Shown here piece after piece: positions 44,408 through 56,140 of a DNA stretch of 64,000 bases. Below the pieces are notes generated by a model that worked only from the letters and a program-made list of their open reading frames with translations, searched no databases and was not told the origin of the DNA. The stretch's first letter is position 1, and every line of letters begins with the position of its first letter. Origin of the DNA: Adenophora triphylla var. japonica (Eukaryota > Streptophyta > Magnoliopsida > Asterales > Campanulaceae); the NCBI GenBank assembly GCA_022495995.1, contig JAFEMH010000524.1:1-64000 (forward strand). The letters run 5' to 3'. The position numbers and the translations under genes were made by a program.

Positions 44408-45958
44408 ATGAGTGCATTCATATCCCAAGTGAAACCAAAGAAAATAAATGAAGCACTCCAAGATGCTGACTGGATAGAAGCCATGGAAGAAGAATTAGAG
44501 CAGTTTGAAAGGAACAAAGTGTGGCAACTTGTTCCTAAACCAAGAAACCAAACTGTCATTGGAACAAGATGGGTTTTTAGAAATAAGATGAATGAAGAAG
44601 GTGTTGTTGTAAGAAACAAAGCTAGACTGGTTGCTCAAGGATACAGACAAGAAGAAGGTATTGACTATGATGAAACTTTTGCACCTGTTGCAAGACTTGA
44701 AGCTATTAGGCTATTCCTTGCCTATGCTTCATTCAAGAAGATGAAAGTATTCCAAATGGATGTCAAGAGTGCCTTTCTGAATGGAGTCTTAAATGAAAAG
44801 GTTTTTGTATCTCAACCCCCTAGTTTTGAGCACCCAAAGTTCCCTGATCATGTGTACAAATTGGACAAAGCATTGTATGGGCTTAAACAAGCACCAAGAG
44901 CTTGGTATGATACTCTATCTAGATATCTCCTTGGCAAAGGATTTACCAAGGGCCATATTGAAAACACTTTGTTTATCAAGAAATATGGAGATGATCAGTT
45001 GCTAATCCAAGTCTATGTTGATGACATCATTTTTGGTTCATCAAATGTGGACTTGTGCACTGAATTTGGAGATATTATGAAAGACCAGTTTGAAATGAGT
45101 ATGATTGGTGAGCTTACTTTCTTCTTGGGTCTTCAAGTCAAGCAAATGAAGGAAGGAATCTTCATTAACCAAGCTAAATACACAAGGGATATGATCAAGA
45201 AGTTTGACATGCAAACTGCTTCCCCTGCCAAAACCCCCTTGTCAACCACAACCAAACTCCATGCTGATCTAGATGGTCAAAGTGTAAATCCAACACTTTA
45301 CAGAAGTTACATTGGATCTCTTCTTTATGTAACAGCTTCAAGACCTGACATTATGTTTAGTGCCTGTCTTTGTGCTAGATTTCAAGCAAATCCCAAGGAA
45401 TCTCATCTCTCTGCTGTCAAGAGAATTTTAAGATATCTCAAAGGAACCCCTGATTTTGGCTTGTGGTATCCCACTGAATCCCCATTCTCTCTAATTGGAT
45501 TCACTGACTCTGACTATGCTGGATACAATCTAGATAGAAAATCCACAAGTGGTGGATGCCATTTTATTGGATCAAGAATCATTTCATGGTCAAGCAAAAA
45601 GCAAACCTCAGTAGCCACCTCAACAGCTGAGGCTGAGTATATTGCTGCAGGCTTGTGTTGTTCTCAAATTCTCTATCTTAAAAGTCAACTTCAAGACTTT
45701 GGAATTGAATTATCCAACATTCCCATCTTCTGTGACAACTCAAGCACTATTGCCATGACAGAAAACCCTGTCCAACACTCAAAAACAAAGCATATTGAGG
45801 TCAAACATCACTTCATCAGAGACCATGTTGAAAAAGGGAATATCTACGCAAAAGTTTGTACTGAGGATAATGTCTCTGATATTCTTACTAAGGCCATGGA
45901 TGAAAAGAGATTTGAGATGTTAAGAGCTATGCTTGGGATGATAAATATGCCAAAATAA
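44408..45958 (+). CDS. SIRE element reverse transcriptase-RNase H, intact frame
   Basis: An uninterrupted 516-codon frame. RT motifs in order: [62 protein letters not shown] and the catalytic [10 protein letters not shown] near 45015. RNase H follows: [83 protein letters not shown]. All key acidic residues are present, so the catalytic module could be active although the full polyprotein frame is broken upstream. Confidence 0.93.
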   Translation: MSAFISQVKPKKINEALQDADWIEAMEEELEQFERNKVWQLVPKPRNQTVIGTRWVFRNKMNEEGVVVRNKARLVAQGYRQEEGIDYDETFAPVARLEAIRLFLAYASFKKMKVFQMDVKSAFLNGVLNEKVFVSQPPSFEHPKFPDHVYKLDKALYGLKQAPRAWYDTLSRYLLGKGFTKGHIENTLFIKKYGDDQLLIQVYVDDIIFGSSNVDLCTEFGDIMKDQFEMSMIGELTFFLGLQVKQMKEGIFINQAKYTRDMIKKFDMQTASPAKTPLSTTTKLHADLDGQSVNPTLYRSYIGSLLYVTASRPDIMFSACLCARFQANPKESHLSAVKRILRYLKGTPDFGLWYPTESPFSLIGFTDSDYAGYNLDRKSTSGGCHFIGSRIISWSSKKQTSVATSTAEAEYIAAGLCCSQILYLKSQLQDFGIELSNIPIFCDNSSTIAMTENPVQHSKTKHIEVKHHFIRDHVEKGNIYAKVCTEDNVSDILTKAMDEKRFEMLRAMLGMINMPK

Positions 45959-46217
45959 AGAGTTGTTCTTCATAAATAAAAAGGAGGCTTACATAATTCA
46001 GGGTAATGCTGTCACAATGAAGCTCGTGCCTATTCCCTCAAAAACATCTCTGATAGCTATCCACTGATAGCTATCCATACAAAAGTCATGAAAATCAAAA
46101 ACATAAACAAAAACAGAAAACAAACCATGAAATCCCTCTCTCTTTCATCTTCATTCACTCACCAAGAACTTCCTTAAAACCAAACAAACTCCAGAACCAG
46201 CTCTCCTCTTCAAATCT

Positions 46218-47120
46218 TCACCTTAGCTGTGAGACATTCTTAGGGAATGTTACTGTTTCTCCAGATCCTCCTCCAGCACTCATTCCTTCACACCTTGCCT
46301 CCTGTGTAGACTGCAAGGTCTGATGATACCTTTGCAACCATATTGGGTGCCTCTCCAGGAAGGGATCAATTGAAGTGACAGAATATTGAAGTGAAGGACT
46401 TGCTCTCCTTGGCCACCATTCTTCAACTGTATCATATGGTTGAAGCAATCCCTCCATTGGTGTCACAAAGCTAAATTCTCCAGAATAAGACCCATTCCTT
46501 GCAATTACAAGTGGTTGGCTAGCTCTTGACTCTTCTCTCTACAGCTGGAACTCTGGCAGGGCTAAAACAACCAATAACCTGGTTGAATAGGTATGATATT
46601 GTTGAAGAAGGAGAGACATGCACTCCAGCAAAGTTATCACCTCTCCCCTCTAACAATCCAACCCCTGGAGAGAGTGAATCCCTGCTCACAGGAGTATACA
46701 TCTTCTCAGGCTTAATCTTCTTCTTGACAGCTAAGCTCCTCTCCATAGCTGTCTGAGCCCTATATTGCTTAACCAATTCCCCCAATGTATAAACCCTCTC
46801 TACCTTACTTTTTTCCTTACTGGACTCACCTTGATCAACCTTGATAGTCTTTCCAAAAAGCCTTATTCCCTCTCCCTCTCTACTGTCAATTTTCTCTCTG
46901 ACAGCTACCTCCTTGACACCATAGTCCTGATCTTCTCTCACTCTCTTGTTCTTACCTCTGTCTCTCACTCCCTCTGAACTTTCAACTACATTGAAGGACT
47001 CTCTCTCTCTATCTCCATTTCATCCCCACTCAAATCATCCTCACAATTCTTCCCAAAAACCAATTGTTTTGCTGTTTGAGCCATATTTTTGGGATTAAAC
47101 TTTGAGGAAAATCTACCCAT
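46218..47120 (-). pseudogene. Antisense extra ORF of the SIRE element
   Basis: Read against gag-pol, ATG at 47118-47120 opens a frame to a stop at 46986. A highly coding-like frame then runs from about 46985 to 46519 (basic RDRGKNKRVRED, then KVERVYTLGELVKQYRAQTA), and after another frame change 46520-46218 (FSFVTPMEGLL, then SIDPFLERHPIWLQRYHQ). The breaks fall at an AGAGAG dinucleotide run and at an AGAGAGAAGAG run. Together this looks like one ~300-residue protein gene with two single-base shifts. No family recognised. Antisense ORFs downstream of pol are known in some plant LTR elements. Confidence 0.5.
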
Positions 47121-47312
47121 TTGTGTTTATAAAACAATCTGAATAAATTTCCTCTGAAATTGTCATTGTTTTATAGGCAAGTTTCCCCTAGCTATCTCAG
47201 ACAGCCATCATCATTCAAACTAGACTTAACTGTCAAAGTTTTTTTTACAGCTAGGTTAAAGCAACTTTTAACCTAGCTAGCCAAAATCTTAAGAGCCATT
47301 GATGCTATTGAG

Positions 47313-49132
47313 TTGGATGGGAACCCTGATACTGAAAAGGCTGCTCTCATTTATCTTGATGAGGTTCTAAGTAAAGAGGAGACAGTGATAGCCATTGATG
47401 AACTCAGGTCTAGGCTTATCAAGAAAAGAAGTGGACCAGGAGAGTCATCCAGTAACCCAAAGGTGACAGCTATGGATGAAGATATCCAAACCATCCCCTC
47501 TATACCTGAGACTGAGCTTGTGAATGAACCTACCCCAAATGTTGAAATTGATAGGGGGAATCCTGATAAGACATCTGAGGTCATTCAAAGTCTTAAGAAA
47601 GTTGGCGTTGAAATTGATCCCAAGCTTGTCTCAAAGGGAGAAACAATCCTAAATGCATGCAAGGGACTTGTGTTTGATGGAACCCCAGAAAATGAGGCAG
47701 TCCTTGTATCTATTATTGAGCAAAAGTTGACCAAGGGAGAAGTTAGGGCAGCCTTGAACCTCCTGAAATCCCAATTTTGTTCTGATCTCCTCAAGCAAAG
47801 TCTTGATCAATCATCTATCTCAATCCCATCTTTTTCAACCCATGCCTCTGCTCCTACCAAGCCAATTTCTCCAATTCCTGAGAATGAACCTACTGAAGCC
47901 TCCCCTCAAAGTCCAATTCTAGCTGGACAAGGTCAAGAGATATCTGACAGTGATCCCATCCCTAACGCCTCCCGACAAGTACTCCAAGCCATTCCATTCC
48001 TCCAACTCCCAATCAAGCCTACCTTCCCAAAAAGGAACCTTGGATACTTAGCTGTGGGATTGACTTTTCAATTTCTTCCATCAAAGCAGCAAGGTGAAGG
48101 TTAGCCAATGTGACCCATTTTCCAGAAATTGCAAACCCCTTTACCTATCCAAAATCCTGGGAACTGTCAAGAAATGCTTTGATTATGGTGGCTAGAAATC
48201 TTGCAGGATTAGTATTCTTTGCCTATGAAGAATTGAAAGTGTCAAGGACTTCATCAACATCCCATTTTGTTCACCAAATCCCATCATTCCCAAAATTCAT
48301 CACTCCTAATACACTCATTGATTGGGAAATTCTCTTTAGCCAACTTCTCTCTCCATCACTCAATTCTTGTCTCTTCATGCCAAAAGGTCTAGTTTTCTCC
48401 TTGTGCATTGAACTTGCCAAATCATTCTTTCTCTCTCTGTTTGAACAGAAGTGTGCCCTTATGCTTTTGATAAGCAAAATTGTCAATATCTTTCCCCCAA
48501 CCCTAAATCCAGGCATTGAGCCCTATCTTTCACCCTTCATCTCTGTTGATCCCATTCTCTTCAACTCTCCCAATGAAAACTCTCACTTCATGAAACTGAT
48601 CTCTATTCCTGAGATCAAAGAGTTCAGAGAATCCATAGCTGTCAGCCAAAGCAGGGCTCATAATGTTATTGATCTTTCATCAGACTCTGACAGTGATGAT
48701 GATGATGATGATCTTTCAAGCCAAGATCAAGTCTCTCCCATAATCATTCCATCTTCTACCATTTCCAACCCTCCTCAACAATCTTTTCAAATGTCCCCTA
48801 TTTCTCAAGCCCCAGTTCATATGTCCCCTGTTCCTCAACCAGATCCATCCCTTGTGCCCAAGATAAGCAAGAAAGCAAGGAACAAGAAGAAGCATCTGTG
48901 GGGTACAATGAGAATAAGAAATGATCAGATGCCTCTCACAAGAGCACAACTGGAAGCAAAGGAAGATAAGTTCTTCAAGTATGATGAGAGGATGACTTGG
49001 GAATGGAACAATGAGTTCTATTACAGAGGAGTTGAACCAGAAATGAGAAGAGAGCTAGAGGAAGAAAGAAATGAGCTCCTTTCAGCAAGGCAAGAAAGAG
49101 AAGAATTCTATGATCAACTTGCTGATGACTGA
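47313..49132 (+). pseudogene. Sense extra ORF of the SIRE element (env position, not env-like)
   Basis: Two adjacent frames (47313-48104 and 48110-49132, different phase) give about 600 codons where SIRE elements carry an env-like gene. The first part has a Lys/Glu-rich, helix-prone N-terminus and a Pro/Ser-rich region. The second has a conserved-looking globular part (FPKFITPNTLIDWEILFSQL ... LSPFISVDPILFN), an acidic DSDSDDDDDD run, a basic KISKKARNKKKHLWG stretch and a Glu/Arg-rich C-terminus likely to be coiled coil. I see no signal peptide or transmembrane anchor, so an envelope role is unsupported. No in-frame ATG is found before the first frame. Confidence 0.5.
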
Positions 49133-49358
49133 ATTGTATTTTGTTGACATTTTTTTGTGGTTGAAACAATCTATTTTGTTTGGTTTTGTGTTTGAATGGC
49201 TGTAATTTGTGAACTTCTCTCATCTTGAGATCAAATCCAAGTATTTCAATCTCATTCTGATTACTTGTGCATGATATGAATCCCTGAATTATTTCTTTCA
49301 TTAGTATTTCTCTTATCATTAACTGTAAAGACATGTTCTAAATAGATCTTCCTTTACC

Positions 49359-49372
49359 AAAAAGGGGGAAAT
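49359..49372 (+). promoter_or_regulatory. Polypurine tract of the SIRE element
   Basis: AAAAAGGGGGAAAT abuts the 3' LTR and is the expected plus-strand primer site. Confidence 0.9.
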
Positions 49373-50604
49373 TGTTAGGACCTAACTTTGATCAAAGTCT
49401 TAGTTAGTTGGTTTTGATAAAGGAATATATATATAGAACAGGGTTTATATCAAAAGAGGAAATCATATATTCATCTTTCAGTTTATCTGACAGCTATGAG
49501 TATGACAGTTATGATTCTATCTTATACATTGGTTACATTCAATCAATAACATGAATCATATTTCCTCTCTTAGCTATCAAGATCATCAAGTGCATCTCAG
49601 TCCTTATTAGAGAACATCTCTGATAGCTAAGCCTTAGTATGATCTGACAGCTATGACTTCATTCCTCTGATAGCCATCACTTTGTCTCATTCTCTGCTAC
49701 CACAATCTCAACCAAGGAGGAACCTGGATCTTCACAGCTGTCAAAGTTCACAATTGAAGACCAATGAAGACCACTGAAGACCTTCTGGAAGCTCTCAGCT
49801 CAAGCCACAGCTCAAGCCAGCTCATGAATACCTGCAAGTGGACAAGTGGGGCAAAGACCAGTCAAGGCTCATTAATGCAGCTGCAACAGTCATATTCCAA
49901 CGGCTACATTGAAGGGTATAAATAGAGGAGTTCATCCTCTACACAAACCACTCTTGAAAAATACTCTTTTTCACAGTCCAAAACCTTTCCCTTACACCCA
50001 CACACACCTCCTGTAATCCACACACACACTCATCAATCCCTACCCTTTAAACCCTGTTCCAAACCAAAACCCTCACCCCAAAACCTCTGCTTCAACAACA
50101 AACACCCCTAGTGTGTTAATTCACAAATTCCAAAATCCTAAGACTGTACTTTAGGTGTAGAATTAGTTTGTAAACACTCAAGACTGTACTTTGAGTGTAT
50201 TAGTTGTTTTGTAAAATCTTGAGACTGTACTTCAAGTTGTAAAAACACTTAAGACTGTACTTTAAGTGTATCCCTAGTTGACTGTACTAATTAGGAAGAG
50301 GAAGTTCAAGGAACTTGCCTAAATCAATCATTTGTAATTTTTGTTGATTAAAGATTATAATAAAATTGATCTCACTTGTCAAGATTGACAGTGGATGTAG
50401 GAGGAGTGAACTCTGAACCACTTTAAATTCTCTGTGTTATTACATTTCTGTAATCACATTCACACACTTGCATTATTTCTTTGTGTTCTTTGTCCTATCA
50501 TTATTTCAAGCTTCTCTTATTCCGCTGCACAATTCAACAAACATCTGATAGCTAAGCCAAACCATAGCTGTCTGATCATCTGCATATCAACAAAGGGCCT
50601 TTCA
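49373..50604 (+). repeat. 3' LTR of the SIRE element
   Basis: 1,232 bp, near identical to 38523-39758; it includes the same TATA box (about 49915-49925) and all five hairpins (50137-50295). Confidence 0.96.
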
Positions 50605-50817
50605 TGTTTCATGGAATCTAATTTAGGACAAGTTACTTCACAATATAGAATTCACATGGGTCATACATGTTTGTTCTTCTTCCTTTATTGTTTTATAGCA
50701 TGAAAAAGATTATGATTTTATTCATTTTTTGAAGGTGGTGTTGGTTTTGTTTTAAGGTGGTTGCAAGATTGGTATAATGGTTGACTATTTTCATATTATA
50801 TGGTATCCATTTGTTAC

Positions 50818-52062
50818 TGTTAGAAAATTATAACGAAAATTCGAAAAGGCTTTCTTTTTGGAAATAACTGAAAAATAACAAAACCGGGGAAATAAATAAA
50901 AACCGGAAAAACTGAATTAAACCGGGAATGCAGAGAGTCAAGGCTTGTGTTAGACACAATCTCCCTAAGAAGTAATTGCCCCGCACTGGTGCTAACGGTT
51001 ACTGACAATCTTCTCGTAAGATGCAACGACTTTAACTGTCGTTAATAGGAGCACTCCAAATTAACGACTTCGGCGAACAAATCTAAGTATTTGGAATTTC
51101 TTGACTTGAAAGGAATTTTATGCTTCAATATGCTCTACTAGGCTATTGGATTTTTGATGACTGAATGAATGAATGAAATTGTCAAACCAGGGGGGGCTAT
51201 TTATAGTTAATGAAGAGTTAAGGTGCCTCTTTGGAATAACCACTATTGGTACCCGGTAGAATCCCAGCCGTCGGATTAGATCAGATTGTAGGGAGGAGAT
51301 CTGCTGGAGCAACCCAGCCATCCGACCCACCCTTTCGAAGAGGCGCGGGTCATGCCTTATCCGATCCATGACTGCTCAAATGGGCACGGACAAAGTTCAG
51401 TGAACCTGACCTTCCCATACTGGCGTCCATAGGCCCACTACCAACGGGATTGTTCAAGTCGAACCACCATCCACACCTAGACTGAACCAAGCCCAAGCGG
51501 CCCGAACCGAACCACTTAGCCTCGGCCTGGACCGCCATCGAACCTATCTTCGTCAAAAGATTAAGGCTCCACAGCTCCCAGCGACCGATGCGTACGTGCG
51601 AAGTGCAAAGTGTGCGCCTCAAAGCGCCCATTGCGACCTTCGCGGGCTTCGCGCGCTTCACGGTTGTGGTCCAAATTGAGCTATTGTAAAACTGGCACAA
51701 TTGGGCTACTCCTTGCATGGTTGGCCCAATGATCCACCTAGGTTGGCCCAAGGAGGAACAACTTGATGCCTCCTCCTTATTTGCATCCACTTATAAACTT
51801 GCTTTATTTTTCATCACTAAGCAATGTGGGATAACTGTTTCATATCCCATAAACTCTTCATTTTCCCATTTCAAGTTACAATCTTTAGCCATTAATTTCT
51901 CATTCACCCGGAAATGGTTTTGAGTAAATAAATGCATTTTCTTAATCTACAACAAATGTAGATTATAATTTTATAACTTATTTCATTTAACAATAAATGA
52001 AACCCATTTGAAAATTGGGTCAAAACTTGGTCAAACCTAGTTTCTAAAACCCATTTCCAACA
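50818..52062 (-). repeat. 3' LTR of copia-1, copy B
   Basis: 1,245 bp, minus-strand TGTTGGAAATGG...TTTCTAACA; TATA box at 51197-51206; polypurine ATGTGGGGGAT just inside. Confidence 0.9.
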
Positions 52063-52629
52063 ATCCCCCACATGAATGACAATTAATGCATGTATGCAGA
52101 TTCGTCCAAAAGTTTCGGTGAACTAATATTGCATCAGAATAGTTAGCTTATGGCTTTGAACCTTCCCTAGTGAAATACTATCGGATATACTAGCCATTCA
52201 GTAGCGCGATGCTTCGAACTGGTGACTGTATAGTGTATACCAAGACAACAGTACTCACACAATAATAGCTCTAACACTATTTGTTCTAACGTTGTGCCCA
52301 TTTCGGCCCTGGACCGTATCTCATTCATAAGTGTTCCAATGTAGAAGCGGCCTTATTACTTCTCACTTATATAGGTGATTCATACTATAAAGAGTATCCT
52401 GCTATACTCCACCCGTAGGTATAGGAATCATTAAAAGTTTTCTCAACTTATCCTCACCACTGCTGCAGGTGCACACACTTGGATGTTCTGGGAATGAGTA
52501 TGAAACAGGTTCCAAGTGTTTCTACTGAACTCATAACTTAGTTTTCTCATTGAACCAAGGGCCTGGGATCTGCATTTCTCAAAGTTGAGTGTCCACTATG
52601 AGTTCTTTTATTGTGGGTTTTAAACCCAT

Positions 52630-52743
52630 TCACCTTAACAGTTTATACAGTTGATCTCTATTTATACCTTTCGTAAACGGATCCGCTATGTTATCATTTG
52701 ACTTTACATAGTCAATTGTGATAACACCATTTTTGATCAACTG

Positions 52744-52795
<52 letters not shown>

Positions 52796-54504
52796 CTGCT
52801 TTCTGCCCTTCCTATTGCTGATTGACTATCACAATGTATCATAACAACAGACACAAGCTTACTCCAACAAGGAATATCCTCTAAGAAGTTCTTAAGCCAT
52901 TCTGCTTCTTCTCCTGCTTTATCTAAAGCTATAAACTCAGATTCCATCCTGGATCTAGCTATACACGTTTGTTTGGAGGATTTCCATGATACTGCTCCTC
53001 CACCAATGGTGAATACATATCCACTTGTAGATTTAGAGTCTTTTGTATCTGATATCCAATGAGCATCACAGTATCCTTCTAATACAGTTGGATATCTCTT
53101 ATAAAGTATCCCATGATTCAATTTATACTTTAAATATCTCAATACCCTTAATAGGGCCTTCCAGTGATCCACATTGGGATTACTAGTGAACCTACTTAGT
53201 TTGCTCACTGAATATGCGATGTCTGGATGTGTACAATTCGTTAAGTACATCAGACTACCAATTATTCTGGCATATTCCAACTGAGAAACTGGTTCCCCTC
53301 TGTTCTTTTCTAAGTGTAGAGTCAAATCTACCGGTGTCTTAGCCGGAGGGTCATTAATGACATCGAACTTTCGAAGTACATTTTCTAGATAATGGGACTG
53401 TGACAGAACTATTCCTTCTGATGTTCTAAAAATCTTTATTCCTAATATAACATCCGCTAGACCCATGTCTTTCATGTCAAAGTGTTTCTTTAACATGCCT
53501 TTAGTATTCATGATCAGTTCATGAGTACTTCCCATTATCAAACATGTTGTCTACGTAAAGACAGACAATTACAAATGATTCAGATGTTCCTTTGACGTAG
53601 ACACACTTGTCACATTCATTTATCTTGAATCCATTTGACAACATAGTTCGGTCAAACTTTTCATGCCATTGCTTAGGTGCTTCTTTTAGTCCATACAACG
53701 ACTTAACAAGTTTACACACCTTTTGTTCTTTACCTGGAACAATGAACCCTTCGAGTTGTTCCATATAAATCTCTTCATCTAGCTCTCCATTCAAGAAAGC
53801 TATTTTCACATCCATCTGGTGTATCTCAAGATTATGCACGGCTGCAATTGCTATAAGAACACGTATGGATGTGATCCTTGTGACAGGAGAATATGTATCG
53901 AAGAAGTCATATCCTTCCTTTTATCTGAACCCTTTGGCTACTAGCCGGGCTTTGTACTTATCGATAGATCCATCCGCCTTATACTTCCTTTTAAGGATCC
54001 ATTTGCAACCCAACGGTTTGCATCGTGGAGGGAGATCAACCAACTCCCAAGTATTATTATGCATTATGGACTCTATTTCACTTTAATAGCTTCTTTCCAG
54101 AACGGACTATCCAGACCGAATAAAGCTTCTTTAACAGTAGTTGGTTCGTTTTCTAACATATATGATTGAAAATCAGGACCAAAAGACTTTTCCACTCTTG
54201 CCCTCTTACTACGTCTAGGTCCTTCATCTTCTTCCCGAGAGGGACTATTTATAGATTCATAAGTTCTCTTATTAGAACTTGTATCTTTCCTATCCTTAAC
54301 AGGAAAGATATTTTCAAAGAATGACGCATTCCTTATTTCTATCGTCATTCCTTCATTCATATCAGGAATGTCCGACTTGTGCACTGTAAACTGATAGGCA
54401 CTACTATTGCTGGCGTATCCAATAAAGATGCAGTCAACCTTCTTGGGACCCATCTTTACTTGCTTTGGCTTAGGTACCTCAATCTTAGCTAGACACCCCC
54501 ACAC
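52630..54504 (-). pseudogene. Copia-1 RT and RNase H, copy B
   Basis: RNase H plus the RT palm C-terminus form one 303-codon frame (53541-52630: [65 protein letters not shown]). The RT core (53839-53519) has QMDVKIAFLNGELDEE and CLYVDNMF, with Asn for the second catalytic Asp, then a frame break. A TAA near 53920 interrupts the RT N-terminus. 54504-54073 covers the integrase C-terminus and linker (KVDCIFIGYASNSSAYQ). Confidence 0.9.
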
Positions 54505-55500
54505 TTTAAGGTATTTATAACACGGCTTACGATTATGCCATAATTCGTAAGGAGTCTTATCAATTCCTTTCTTGGATATCTTATTAAGAATGTAGTTGGA
54601 TGTGAGTATGGCTTCCCCTCACAAGTTATCGGATAAGCCTGAACTGATTAACAGTGCATTCATCATCTCCTTAAGAGTAAGATTTTTGCGTTCAGCTACT
54701 CCGTTAGACTGAGGTGTATATGGTGCTGTCGTTTGATGAATAATGCCAGATTCCCAGGATAATCCTTCAAACGGAGCGACATATTCTCCCCCTCTATCGC
54801 TTCAAATCTTCTTAATCTTTACATTAAGTTGATTCTCAACTTCATTCTTATAAGTTTGGAAAGCCATTATTGCTTCATCCTTACTTCTCAAGAGATATAC
54901 ATAGCAATATTTAGTGCAATCATCTATAAAAGTAATCAAATACTTTTTCCCACCTCGAGTTTGCACTAACATTAGATCACAAATATCTGTGTGAACTAAC
55001 TCAAGAGGTGTTGTGTTTCTTGTCAGCGAAGAAAATGATGACTTAGGCATTTTCGCTTCAACGCAAATTTCATACTTGTCAGTTGAATCGAATTTATTCA
55101 TAGGAATTAATTCTTGACTCACTAATTTCTTAATTGTGTTGTAATTCACGTGACCTAATCTATCATGCCATAGATTAGAACTATCCAACAGGTAGACATA
55201 AGAAACAAACTTTTCATTCTTCGCTTCAAAGCGGATAATATTTCTTACATTCATTTTGAACAGGCCCTTTTCAAGGTACCCATTTCCAAGAAACATATCA
55301 TTCTTGGTCAATACAAAGTTTTCTAACTCAAACACTAGTCTAAATCCAGCCATGCTCAACAGCGATCCGGAAACCAGGTTCTTGCGAATGTCTGGGACAT
55401 GCAGCACATCCTTGAGAGTTAGCTCTTTGCCTGAAGACATCTTCAGTATAACCTTTCCAAGTCCCATGATGTTGGAAGTGACACCGTTTCCCATACACAC
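54505..55500 (-). pseudogene. Copia-1 integrase, copy B
   Basis: A 232-codon frame (55500-54802) from the protease end ([20 protein letters not shown]) through the pre-integrase finger (LWHDRLGHVNYNTIKKL; one finger Cys is Tyr) into integrase. It ends at the same TGA as copy A (near 54808), where an Arg codon is expected. A Trp-to-stop change near 54620 is also shared. Confidence 0.9.
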
Positions 55501-56110
55501 CTACTCTCCACTGATAGGAGTGTACGACGAAAAGCAAAATCTATCAGCACATATGTGGCGGGTAGCTCCAGTGTCTATCCACCATTTATTACCGGTGTCT
55601 TCGAAATTTGCTAAGGTGGCTTCAAAGGTTTCACACACCATTGCTTCTAAATCAAGCCCATTCGGCCTTTCAATAATGGTGGCTTGATTTCTGGAGTCGG
55701 TCTCTTGAATCTTGTAGACCCGTTCCAATGAGTTCCATAACTCCTTGGCTATCTCCACGAAACAGTACTAATTGTATAGGGCTTTACTTAGCCCAATCAA
55801 TATGTACATTTTACAAATGAGATTTCCATGATTCCATGCCTGTGGCTATCCATCCTTGCGGATCTGAATCATCATCCCGACTAGCGGGGATACCCTTTTC
55901 AACGAACATCTTCAAACTGAGGTTGGTTAAGAGGTACAACATCTCTTGTTGCCAGCTTTTGAAGTCCGCACCTCCGAACTTCGTTGTTTTCTTGCCAAGT
56001 GATGGATAATTCTGAACCGGAGCGGGCACAACAATCTGGCTCATTGCATTTGTCTGATGAGGGTGGATAACCCCGAACAACTGAGAGGTTTTATTTCCAG
56101 CCGATATTTC
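55501..56110 (-). pseudogene. Copia-1 gag-protease fusion remnant, copy B
   Basis: Gag start MSQIVVPAPVQNYPSLGKK at 56044, a stop and frame change near 55811, then LWNSLERVYKIQETDSRNQ joined to protease WWIDTGATRHICADRF. The zinc-knuckle part of gag is absent, as in copy A. Confidence 0.82.
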
Positions 56111-56140
56111 CTTAAGAAAACGTAAATTACTTCTTATAAT

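Larger units (their letters stand above)
38523..50604 (+). mobile_element. Young SIRE/Maximus-type Ty1/copia retrotransposon, 12,082 bp
   Basis: Complete element with 5' LTR (38523-39758), Met-initiator primer site (39761-39772), gag, protease, integrase, RT, RNase H, two extra coding tracts, polypurine tract (49359-49372) and 3' LTR (49373-50604). The 5 bp TGTTT is duplicated at 38518-38522 and 50605-50609. Copy A has the empty site near 2752. Size, LTR length, a coiled coil after the gag knuckle and extra downstream ORFs fit the SIRE/Maximus lineage. The LTRs differ at only about ten bases plus a few small indels by eye, so insertion is recent and postdates the duplication. gag-pol is broken by frameshifts and by the MITE at 40219-40635. 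Confidence 0.96.

Noticed and set aside
47313..49132. Envelope gene of an endogenous retrovirus-like element
   Set aside because: The position fits SIRE env-like genes, but no signal peptide, transmembrane segment or surface-protein features are visible.
55256..55687. Plus-strand 143-codon frame over copia-1 protease/integrase
   Set aside because: Antisense shadow of the minus-strand coding sequence.
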